Virus record (IMG/VR): IMGVR_UViG_3300034062_004196
Span: 1 to 33,395 of that record
Strand: one strand, 5' to 3'
Length of the DNA: 33,395 nucleotides
Source: a virus
Under the pieces are notes generated by a model that ran no database searches, was not told the DNA's origin, and was given only the letters and a program-made list of their open reading frames with translations. The number at the start of each line of letters is the position of its first letter. Position 1 is the first letter of the stretch. A program made the position numbers and the translations under genes. Positions 15,632 through 23,100 of the stretch are shown one piece after another.

Positions 15632-16240
15632 TTATCCTCGTGGGTTGGCGCCGGTGGCAGGCTTGGGTTGACGCTTGATATTGGTCATAGGGCTCTTGTT
15701 GCCCTGGGGAAGTTCATTAGTGGTCTTGGCAGCAGGAGTTTTCCCGCCAGCTACTGTGAAATCTGAACGGTATGCATTTTTCAGCACCACGTGATCATGT
15801 GGATCGGCACCGTAATCCTTCTTGAAATTCTTTTGCATTTGATCAGGTGCTGGGTAGTCTGTGTTGGCCAACAAATCTTTGTTTTCAGTTTCGACCTTGT
15901 CAATTTCGTCAACCAGCCCATCTACATATGCCTGTGTTTGCATTACAATAAGATTAGGATCGCCGCCGAGTAATTGAAACAGTTGTTTGATCTGCGGTTC
16001 AATAGCAGGATATTTGAAACTCACATCAAACATTGTCACAGCGTCATTTTGATTGTTTGGAAAATCTGTGAGAATTTTTTGTATGGGAGTGGTCTTGACG
16101 TCGCCCAGCTTGGTTGGGTCAAATTGTCCCAGTTTTGTTTTGAGTTGACGTACAAGATCGTCAGAAATACGACCACACATCTTGACACGGTAGTCGTATG
16201 TGCGTTCGCTCTCTGCTAGATATTTGGCAAATGGTTTCAT
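15632..16240 (-). CDS. Unknown 202-aa phage protein, probable head-associated
   Basis: Starts MKPFAKYLAESERTYDYRVK; the YLAES near residue 10 again gives a hydrophobic-x-Glu site close to the N-terminus. Residues 15-120 look folded, with KMCGRISDDLVRQLKTKLGQF resembling a helix after a beta strand. The C-terminal 60 residues are basic and proline-rich (NIKRQPKPATGANPRG) and probably disordered. The ATG at 16240 has AGGA seven bases upstream. A late-type box in the gp16 stop would start the mRNA right at that ribosome-binding site. It lies between gp16 and the 641-aa protein. I do not recognise a function. Confidence 0.75.
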   Translation of the reverse strand: MKPFAKYLAESERTYDYRVKMCGRISDDLVRQLKTKLGQFDPTKLGDVKTTPIQKILTDFPNNQNDAVTMFDVSFKYPAIEPQIKQLFQLLGGDPNLIVMQTQAYVDGLVDEIDKVETENKDLLANTDYPAPDQMQKNFKKDYGADPHDHVVLKNAYRSDFTVAGGKTPAAKTTNELPQGNKSPMTNIKRQPKPATGANPRG

Positions 16241-16257
16241 GTCGGGTTCCTGTTGTA

Positions 16258-16265
16258 TATTTAGC
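16258..16265 (-). promoter_or_regulatory. T4-late-type box overlapping the gp16 stop codon
   Basis: GCTAAATA on the minus strand; the gp16 TAA stop (16263-16261) lies inside it. With T4 geometry, transcription would start near 16252, giving a 12-base leader that begins with CAGGA, the ribosome-binding site of the 202-aa gene. Confidence 0.55.
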
Positions 16266-16764
16266 CTTTTTCGGTGTTTTGCTTGTTGCCGGCAATGATA
16301 CGTTCTAATAAATCATTGCGACTCAGCAATTGTCCTTGGCCTTGTTGGGGTGTGTCTGCTGCACCTTCGGGGGTGTTTTGATCCAGGCGCATTTTCTTGA
16401 GCTGGAGATCAATCATCTTGAGTTTTTTGTCAAGCTTGGCTGTTTTGGCTGTGATAGCATGCCCCAGCATGTTTGACGCTACAGAAAATATTTCGGCAGC
16501 AAATCTTGAATCAACTTGCATGCCGAGATCTGTTAGATCTCGATAACTGCTTACTGCCATTGCAGCCAGCTCGTCCATTTCTGTGTCAGTAGCTTCAAGA
16601 CCACGCACAATAGGCAGGGCCGCGTCTATCTTATCTATGGTTGCATCTAGTGCAGCCAACGTTTCTTTATTTTGAGGAATGGAAGGTACCGCAGCATCTA
16701 CTTCTTGCTGGGTAGGGGGTAAATCAAACAGCTCTTCAAGTTTGCGGTTAGATGATAAAGTCAT
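16261..16764 (-). CDS. 16: gp16 terminase small subunit
   Basis: A 167-aa homologue of the T4-type small terminase, which recognises packaging sites and stimulates the gp17 ATPase. The N-terminus (LEELFDLPP) matches the usual start. Residues about 45-130 carry the helical core (TIDKIDAALPIVRGLEATDTE, then TAKLDKKLKMIDLQLKKMRLDQ), the coiled-coil oligomerisation region. The C-terminal QLLSRNDLLERI follows a glutamine-rich linker and resembles the tail that contacts gp17. It is separated from gp17 by about 8 kb of other genes, and an HNH endonuclease gene lies directly upstream. Confidence 0.88.
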   Translation of the reverse strand: MTLSSNRKLEELFDLPPTQQEVDAAVPSIPQNKETLAALDATIDKIDAALPIVRGLEATDTEMDELAAMAVSSYRDLTDLGMQVDSRFAAEIFSVASNMLGHAITAKTAKLDKKLKMIDLQLKKMRLDQNTPEGAADTPQQGQGQLLSRNDLLERIIAGNKQNTEKG

Positions 16765-16771
16765 GATATAC

Positions 16772-17434
16772 TTACCTTTTTATTTTCCATCCTTTGTAAT
16801 GATCTAGCTTTCCAGAGTTTACGCTGCTCATCTTAGTATAAATTAGCTTTTGATCATTGCACCCTAACTTAAGACTTTCGTATTCATATTCTATCCCGTC
16901 CGGGGATATAAAAATTGTTTTTTTACAAGGACCTTTCGAGGATCCAGCAAGCCCTTTATTCCACGGTTGGTATCCTGTGCTTTTTAGACGTTCCCATCCC
17001 TGTTTCATTGCTTGTCGGTGTTCTAGTGGACGTTTTTTACCTTTCCACAGAACCGAGAGTTTTTGTTTAGCCTTTTCATTTAAAGGTGGCTGATAGAGTC
17101 CAGTTAACCCTTTGTTCCAAGGAATAACGTTTTCTTTAATCGACTGGTAAATCCTGCCGTTAACAGTTCGATAGTCTTTTACCGCCATCATGTATAACGC
17201 ATTGTACATTTTACGGAGATGTCCTGGGTCAGTTAACATCTTAACTAACAACCTATGGCATACCCAATGTTCTTTCAACGTCAAAGTTGCTAAATTGAAA
17301 TCATCGTCTGTGCCGCCTAATGACCTCGGAACAATATGATGGATTTCGATTTTAATAGTAGAAGGCAAAGTTCTTGACTGGGCCCTGTGAACTATGTCAA
17401 AGTAAATTTTGTAATATTTGTTTTTGGTAAACAT
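16772..17434 (-). CDS. HNH homing endonuclease (free-standing)
   Basis: A 220-aa protein from the ATG at 17434, chosen because a late-type box lies five bases upstream and the protein then begins MFTKNKYYKIYF; the frame is open a further 16 codons into gp4. The HNH fold is visible: IEIHHIVPRSLGG at residues 29-41, N47, and HWVCH at 56-60. The middle has two copies of a WNKGL-containing repeat (IPWNKGLTGL, QPWNKGLAGS) and lysine-rich NUMOD-like DNA-binding segments. The C-terminus ends HYKGWKIKR. It sits between gp4 and gp16, genes usually close in T4-like phages, so it is a mobile intruder that has left its neighbours intact. Confidence 0.88.
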   Translation of the reverse strand: MFTKNKYYKIYFDIVHRAQSRTLPSTIKIEIHHIVPRSLGGTDDDFNLATLTLKEHWVCHRLLVKMLTDPGHLRKMYNALYMMAVKDYRTVNGRIYQSIKENVIPWNKGLTGLYQPPLNEKAKQKLSVLWKGKKRPLEHRQAMKQGWERLKSTGYQPWNKGLAGSSKGPCKKTIFISPDGIEYEYESLKLGCNDQKLIYTKMSSVNSGKLDHYKGWKIKR

Positions 17435-17439
17435 AGCAA

Positions 17440-17447
17440 TATTTACC
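17440..17447 (-). promoter_or_regulatory. T4-late-type box before the HNH endonuclease
   Basis: GGTAAATA on the minus strand, followed by TTGCT and the ATG at 17434. The predicted start falls on the A of the ATG, so the message would be leaderless. The same GGTAAATA precedes gp19. Confidence 0.5.
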
Positions 17448-17459
17448 ATTTCGCATAAT

Positions 17460-17897
17460 TTACTTATTCTTGCCGTTAGCAAAGAGATGATCTTCGGTGA
17501 TTACCCGAAAAGTTAGCCCGTTTTTTCTAGCCCACAGGGTCGCCGAATGCCATTTGGCCATGTTCACAGCAACCACAGCACGTTCACGGGGGCGTTGGCC
17601 CTCAGTAATTTCGCTTTGGCCACGAGGTTTGATTTCTATTAATTCAGCTTTGAGAGTGTTGTCTTTGGTACGATAAGTGACCAAAAAGTCTGGCACATAG
17701 TGAGTAAGCTTTCCGGTCAGCGGATTGCGATAGGGAATTTGTATCGATTCGCTGGCCCACTGTAGAACATTGGGATTGGTGTCGCAAAATCGCATGAAGC
17801 TCATTTCCCATCCTGATCTGTATCTAGGTCTACGATTGCCTACATACTTTTCAGGATGTTGAACTTCGTATATGCCTTGCGCCCAGTTTCTGCTCAT
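17460..17897 (-). CDS. 4: gp4 head completion protein (PD-(D/E)xK nuclease fold)
   Basis: A 145-aa homologue of T4 gp4 (gp50/gp65), needed to finish filled heads so that tails can join. It matches in order: RPRYRSGWEMSFMRF at 23-37, NPNVLQWASESIQIPY at 41-56, VPDFLV at 68-73, IEIKP at 87-91, and a conserved end with LTFRVITEDHLF. D70, E88 and K90 form a PD-(D/E)xK signature, in keeping with an inferred DNA-end-trimming role. The ATG overlaps the stop of the upstream gene (ATGA). Downstream, the HNH endonuclease starts about 26 bases after its stop. Confidence 0.92.
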   Translation of the reverse strand: MSRNWAQGIYEVQHPEKYVGNRRPRYRSGWEMSFMRFCDTNPNVLQWASESIQIPYRNPLTGKLTHYVPDFLVTYRTKDNTLKAELIEIKPRGQSEITEGQRPRERAVVAVNMAKWHSATLWARKNGLTFRVITEDHLFANGKNK

Positions 17898-18259
17898 TGC
17901 AATACGTTTCTAGCAGCGTAGTAGTTGGGCACTACCTGAGAGTTAACTCCCAACAGTGTGGCCCTGCTGCGAATTTGATTGAGATAGTAAGCCATGTTCA
18001 GTGTAAGATCAAGTCCAGTGGCACCTTTGAAGCTGTCCAACAAAGTCAGTGCATCAATGCCTGTGATATCTGCAACTTGAAACAGACTGGCAGTAAAATT
18101 ACCAGCCACGGTTTTATCTTTCATTTCCCTGTTGAAATAGCTGAACACAATGTCGTATTGGTCTGAGGGCACATTGGCATCATAACTGTAAAATGAATCA
18201 AAGATTCTTACTGTTTGATCAATGCTGGTGTTGGTGTAATTTACTGTGTTTTGTGCCAT
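17894..18259 (-). CDS. Conserved small T4-like structural protein (121 aa)
   Basis: Begins MAQNTVNYTNTSIDQTVRIF at the ATG at 18259; a longer frame extends 31 codons upstream, but that part overlaps the previous gene and is low-complexity. AGGGGG lies about ten bases before the ATG. The protein has a repeating aromatic pattern (DSFYSYDANV, YDIVFSYF) and a helical middle (ADITGIDALTLLDSF). It resembles, from memory, a conserved hypothetical protein found next to tail-tube and head-completion genes in marine T4-like phages. Position between the tube paralogue and gp4 suggests a neck or tail-completion role. Not identified with certainty. Confidence 0.7.
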   Translation of the reverse strand: MAQNTVNYTNTSIDQTVRIFDSFYSYDANVPSDQYDIVFSYFNREMKDKTVAGNFTASLFQVADITGIDALTLLDSFKGATGLDLTLNMAYYLNQIRSRATLLGVNSQVVPNYYAARNVLQ

Positions 18260-18261
18260 GA

Positions 18262-19449
18262 TTAAATGCCCCCTGTTCCCTGGCCTGCTGTTCTGTTTAT
18301 GTTGTTTACCACTGCTTGATTGCGTGCCGCAGTTGCTGTGGGGAATACCCAACCATCAGCTTTGTTTATTACAGCGCGAGTAGCGTTTGGACCAAGCTGT
18401 TTGATTGCATCTTTGCCCAGTGCTGTGGCTTCGCTCTGCACCACAGATCGAAGACTTTTACCTTTGAAAGTGTTGTAAGCTGTGCCAGCTTTTTGTGCAG
18501 CGCCTATTAGGCCTGCCACAGAGTCTTTTTCTAAATCTTCTAGGATACCTGTGGCAGTGTTGAGCAAACCACCTTGGCCAAAAATAGTAGAAGTGGATCC
18601 GGGCCGAGACAACGGGCTTGGTTTCATATCATAATGAGCTGTGTCCGGCCATGAAACGTTTTTATCAGGCTTGCCAAGAGCACCATTGAGATATTTCACA
18701 GTTTCGTACTGGATGGTCATTGAGTTTTGCATTACGCCGCCACCATCTTCGTAGCTGTATTGGTCGTGTGACCAGTTGGATATTATAGGATTAATCAGTA
18801 TGTATCTAGCATAATTGTGTTGATCAAAACCAAATATTTGAATGTCTTTGAAGAAAGGCGGTTTGCCCGACGCTGTACTAGCCCCTTGAAGGTAATTTTC
18901 TCCAATGAAGCCCCAGTCGTTAACGTTGCCGCTGCGATCTTGTTCGTATATGTCTCTGGCATTGTAATCAAACCCAGTGGGCTTGACTGTGACGTCGCCC
19001 ATTGACCCATTGGTAGTTGGCGCCGACGCAATGTATTGTTGGCGAGCATCACTGTAATAATAACTGTAATACTGATACCACATTTCACGAACATTGTCCC
19101 CACCGTCGTCATGAAAAGTCACATTGATAGGATCATACTTGATACCTTTTTGTACAATACGTTTGCGATTGTACTGATTTAATATTTCTGAATCTATAGT
19201 GTACTTTGGCAAGTCAATGGTTTTGACCGACAGGCTTAGGTTGGGAAGATTTTGTGTTTGAAAGATTGGTACGTTTTTTAATCCAGGGATCTGGTCAACG
19301 TTGGGAGTGAACAGCACATGAAAAAGGAACTTAAACCTTGGTTTAAGTTCCCATGAGTTAGTCGTAAAGGTTTTGCTTGCGTGAGTGTAATCACGCAAGT
19401 TTTCAAGATTAGTAAACCCTTTGAGGAAGTCCTGGCCGAATGTAGGCAC
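18262..19449 (-). CDS. Tail-tube-like protein, paralogue of gp19 (possibly baseplate tube initiator, gp54/gp48 type)
   Basis: A 395-aa protein starting at GTG 19449, with AAGGAGG eight bases upstream. Residues about 35-270 carry the tail-tube fold pattern: RFKFLFHVLF, an LPNLSLSVKTIDLPKYTIDS segment, then VTFHDDGGDNVREMWYQYYS. gp19 next door has the equivalent segments in the same order. The extra C-terminal 130 residues are basic with helical stretches. In T4, gp54 and gp48 cap the baseplate and nucleate the gp19 tube, and they share this fold; a role like that is the best guess. The first 45 codons contain two strong inverted repeats. The 3' end is followed two bases later by the next ATG. 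Confidence 0.7.
   Translation of the reverse strand: MPTFGQDFLKGFTNLENLRDYTHASKTFTTNSWELKPRFKFLFHVLFTPNVDQIPGLKNVPIFQTQNLPNLSLSVKTIDLPKYTIDSEILNQYNRKRIVQKGIKYDPINVTFHDDGGDNVREMWYQYYSYYYSDARQQYIASAPTTNGSMGDVTVKPTGFDYNARDIYEQDRSGNVNDWGFIGENYLQGASTASGKPPFFKDIQIFGFDQHNYARYILINPIISNWSHDQYSYEDGGGVMQNSMTIQYETVKYLNGALGKPDKNVSWPDTAHYDMKPSPLSRPGSTSTIFGQGGLLNTATGILEDLEKDSVAGLIGAAQKAGTAYNTFKGKSLRSVVQSEATALGKDAIKQLGPNATRAVINKADGWVFPTATAARNQAVVNNINRTAGQGTGGI
19326..19351 (-). repeat. Perfect 12-bp inverted repeat followed by a T run, inside the tube-paralogue gene
   Basis: On the coding (minus) strand, GGAACTTAAACC and GGTTTAAGTTCC flank two A bases, followed by CTTTTTC. It encodes ELKPRFKFL. The shape is that of a weak intrinsic terminator, about 100 bases downstream of the start codon. 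Confidence 0.6.
19376..19399 (-). repeat. Perfect 9-bp inverted repeat inside the tube-paralogue gene
   Basis: CTTGCGTGA and TCACGCAAG flank a 6-base centre. It encodes LRDYTHAS in codons 18-25. Together with the inverted repeat at 19326-19351 it would give the start of this mRNA two stable hairpins. Confidence 0.6.
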
Positions 19450-19458
19450 GGTTTAAAC

Positions 19459-19470
19459 CTCCTTAAGGAG
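19459..19470 (-). promoter_or_regulatory. Palindromic ribosome-binding site joining gp19 to the tube paralogue
   Basis: CTCCTTAAGGAG is a 12-base palindrome that contains the gp19 TAA stop and supplies the AAGGAGG for the GTG at 19449. It abuts another palindrome, GTTTAAAC (19451-19458). The palindrome could mask its own Shine-Dalgarno, so the GTG may depend on ribosomes finishing gp19. Confidence 0.5.
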
Positions 19471-20098
19471 TACTACCAATACCTGTTACAACATCGCCTA
19501 GTGTACGTCCAACTACGCTGCCAATACCGCCGCCGCCTTGATTGCCTTGGTTGGCGTTGTCAAATGCAATAGTCAATGTAATTGCAGCAGCTTCGTTGGT
19601 ACCATAATTCATTGGGCCGTAATCACTGCCTTTGATATAGCAACCATACAGTTCCCAAGATTCCAACACCACTGGTTCGTTGGCACCGTTGCCGCCGTCT
19701 AGTACTTCGAAGCGGGTCAAGAACTTGTAGTCAATACCTGAACTAGCAGAACTCATTTCCAAGAAGTCCATTTGTTTCTGTATTTGCTCACCAATTAGCT
19801 TGGACACATTTCCATTGGCGTCGTCGCGTAGTTCGCATGTGACATCTGGCCAAGTGTGACGGCCTGCTAACTTCACAGTGGAGTTGTAGATTGGTAACGT
19901 AATTTCTTCAAAAGTAAGATTTGGACGTGTGAAACTTACCACTTGTTTGGTTAATTCTGTGGTTGGGGTACTTACGCCTAAATTTTCAAATATCACTCTG
20001 AAGCGATATCTTAATTTAGGCATTAACAAGCCTTGTGTGCTAGACGATTGATCGCTGGCCAAAGGCACTGTCATTTTGTTTAGTGATGAACTTGGCAT
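19463..20098 (-). CDS. 19: gp19 tail tube protein
   Basis: A 211-aa homologue of the T4 tail tube subunit, which polymerises into the hollow inner tube that the sheath contracts around. It contains MPKLRYRFRVIFENLG near residues 26-41, RPNLTFEEITLPIYNSTVKL near 58-77, and an ELRDDANG loop. It also has a DFLEMSSASSG segment like the gp19 insert and a conserved LESWELYGCYIKGSDYG. The C-terminus is glycine- and asparagine-rich. The ATG at 20098 follows AGGAG. A terminator after gp18 and a late-type box upstream make gp19 the start of its own unit. Confidence 0.93.
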   Translation of the reverse strand: MPSSSLNKMTVPLASDQSSSTQGLLMPKLRYRFRVIFENLGVSTPTTELTKQVVSFTRPNLTFEEITLPIYNSTVKLAGRHTWPDVTCELRDDANGNVSKLIGEQIQKQMDFLEMSSASSGIDYKFLTRFEVLDGGNGANEPVVLESWELYGCYIKGSDYGPMNYGTNEAAAITLTIAFDNANQGNQGGGGIGSVVGRTLGDVVTGIGSTP

Positions 20099-20114
20099 TT
20101 GTATCTCCTATGTT

Positions 20115-20122
20115 TATTTACC
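20115..20122 (-). promoter_or_regulatory. T4-late-type box for gp19
   Basis: GGTAAATA on the minus strand, between the gp18 terminator and the gp19 ATG. With T4 spacing the transcript begins at 20109, exactly at the AGGAG ribosome-binding site, with an 11-base leader. Confidence 0.6.
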
Positions 20123-20135
20123 TGCTGCTTGAACC

Positions 20136-20158
20136 AAAAAATAGGGCCGGAGCCCTAT
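20136..20158 (-). terminator. Intrinsic terminator after gp18
   Basis: On the minus strand, ATAGGGC-TCCG-GCCCTAT forms a 7-bp GC-containing stem with a 4-base loop, followed directly by six T bases. It begins two bases after the gp18 stop codon. Confidence 0.85.
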
Positions 20159-20160
20159 CT

Positions 20161-23100
20161 TTATACTCCAGCTGCAATCTCGCCTGTGTTCTTGATACGC
20201 AGAGGAATATAGATGAATTCCACTGCTTTCACTGGTTCAATTGCTACGTCTACCCACAGCTCGTTTCTATCGATTCTAGCAGGAGTGTTGTTACTCAAGT
20301 CACACACAACCAGGTAGTCATAGATGGCTCGTTTTGCTATTAAATCAACCATCAGCGAGTTAATAGTGTTGGTAATTTCATTGCGTGTGATTTGGTCATT
20401 TGGCTCAAACAAGTACAGTTTGCCAATTTCTTCAAGTCTTCCACGCAGGAACGCAACCAAACGAGCAACGTTGATACGGTCAAGTGCTGATGTAGTTGTA
20501 GTTGAGGTCTTGTTACCAAAGTTAGTGATACCAATACCTGGAATAAATGTGATTGGGTTCACATTGTTTTCGTACAGGATATCACGCAAGGCTTGGTTCA
20601 CGCTCAACGGTTGGAATTCTCCAGTAGCACTGTCAATATATCCCAACTGGATAGCATTGTCAACCACACCTCGGCGTGTACCAGCCGGTGCCAACCATGG
20701 ATAGCTTACTTCATCGCTGCGAATAATAGTACGCATCATCATGTGACTTGGCGGCTGCACCACTGTCTGCCCACTGAGGTCTGTGGTTGTGCAGCTTGGA
20801 TAGAATGTAGCGGCATAATTGCTGGTAGCAACTTGGCCGTCTTCGGTTACTAAGCCAAGTCCGTTGTTGTTGGTAGCCCAGGTCACCAAGTCATTACCAT
20901 TACCGGCCAATCGCATTGGAGTGTCACCAACCACAAACAATGTGTTGTTACGCTCGTTGCTGAGTGCAATCATGTTAGGAATCAACTCTGGGTAAGCAGG
21001 TGTAGCAATGATTGTGTACTGAGCTGTTTCTTCTCGTGGTCCAGTTGAAGTGTCAATGCTTGACTTCATTGCTTCAACAATCATTTGTCGTTGAGCCTGG
21101 CGACCTGAGTACATTGAACCATTAGCTTTGTTACCGCTGGCTGTGAGCCAAGTTGCTGTCACTGTTGGGTAAGCTTGAGTTACCCATGCAGGAATGTCAG
21201 GGTAATTAGCTTCAGTCAAGTAGCTTGGTTGATAGCTCTTGACATTGTATCCACTGCGGCGTGTGTTAAACAACAGCATACCTTGTGGATACAGTGCAGG
21301 ATTTGGAGCATCTAAATCAAGATAGTTGCTGGTTAGCAAACTAACAATTGTAGGAATTGGATCAGCAATTGGATCTGTTGCGCCGTTTGGTGCCCAACGA
21401 GCATCAGCAAACAAGATACCGTTGCTGGTTACCTGATCTGTGGTGTCAATCTGCACCCACTGATCTACTGCGTTCACTGGTCCCCAACGATACATCAGTG
21501 GATAGTTCTCTAGGTCACTGGAATCAATCCAGATATCACCGTATTCCAGTGCGCTTTGGCCAGTATCGTTTTGAGTAGTAGGCGCTGTGGCTGCCACAAT
21601 TGGTCCTGTGGCGTTGGTATTGCCCAAATTAAAACCTCTTGTGTCGTTGGCACAGTTTTGATAACCAATCCAAGCACCGTTGTTTTGAATCATGATATCA
21701 ACTTGATCTACAGAACTGTAGTACCACAGACTTCCAGCAGTTGGATCAGTATCAGGTGCAGTGGTGCTGGCTGTGTATTCAAAATTACTGCCACGAGAAA
21801 TAAAGTTACTCAACGCCAAAGTTTCGCCATCAAAAGTTGAGAGTCGAACTTTGTATGTAGATGTAGTGAAGCCTGCTGTTGTAAGTGGAGTTCCTGTGAC
21901 ATTATCAACAGCAATTATTCCCCCTTGGCTATGAGTAAACACAATATTGCCTGCGGAGTTTACACTAGCAGATACATAAGGCACATTAGCAGCACTGACT
22001 GCGGCAACAAAATCAGCCACAGTGCCTGTGCCAAGAACAGTAGCAGTTACAGGCGTAGACAGAGTTGAAGATCCAGCTGATGTGGCTGAGATTGTGAATG
22101 AGTTACCAACAACAAATGCAGTGCCAGTTGGCGTGGTAGTACCAGTAACAACCGTTTGGCCAATTGCTACTTTTTCTACCAGTTCAAAACCACTGCTCAG
22201 ATTAGGCTCGATATTCCAAAAGAACGGATTTGATTGTGCTAGAACTGTGCCAACTGGAATATTGCTGCCGCCGCCCGACGGATCTAATTCATAAATTGCC
22301 TGCGCGAAGTTTGGATAACATAGAACAGTTTGACTCACCCATTCGCCAAGTGTAGCACTGTATTTTTTAAAGCTTAAATTCAGTCCATTGTTGACAGGGC
22401 TTGTGTTGTTCCAAACAGAACCTGTTGGGCGGCCACCCAAGGTATCAGTAGTTCTCCAACGAGGAGCACTCTGATTAGGAGCTGGCAAATATAATGGTGT
22501 TAGATACTCACTGTCTGTAATACCCAGTGTAGACAACAGTGCTGTTCCGCCGTTAGGGCCAGCTTCTACCGAAACTATACCATAGGTAGCAGTAGAAAGA
22601 TCGTTGGTAGCATTGCTGTCAGCATAAAGATATAATTTACCGCTAACAGCGGCTGCTGTAACACCAGGAATTGCTGCGGTGTTGATAACTGCTGCAAAGC
22701 CAGCCACAGTGTTTGTGGCACCTACTGCAACTAGTGTATCGTTGATATAGATATTTTGTCCGTTGGTCAGAGAGGCTGGAGCAGCAGTACCTTGTACTGT
22801 AGGGAAGCTTTGTTGCCATTCTTCACTGCCCAGCAGCACCCAATCATTATCGGTATTTTTGTACCATACTAGATTGTACAAGTTATCAGCGTCGTTGATT
22901 GCTACCACAGCATAATCACCAATGCTACCAATGTCAGTATTGGGAATCCAATATGTAGTACCAGTACCTGGCCAAGCGTTTTGGATAACACTGTCAATAT
23001 CTGTGATTACCAGTGGTGTTTTTACAGTAAAAACATTAGTGGTACGATTCCATTCTTGGATACCCCAAACGCTGGCAGATGTATCAAGCCAATAGGTTCC

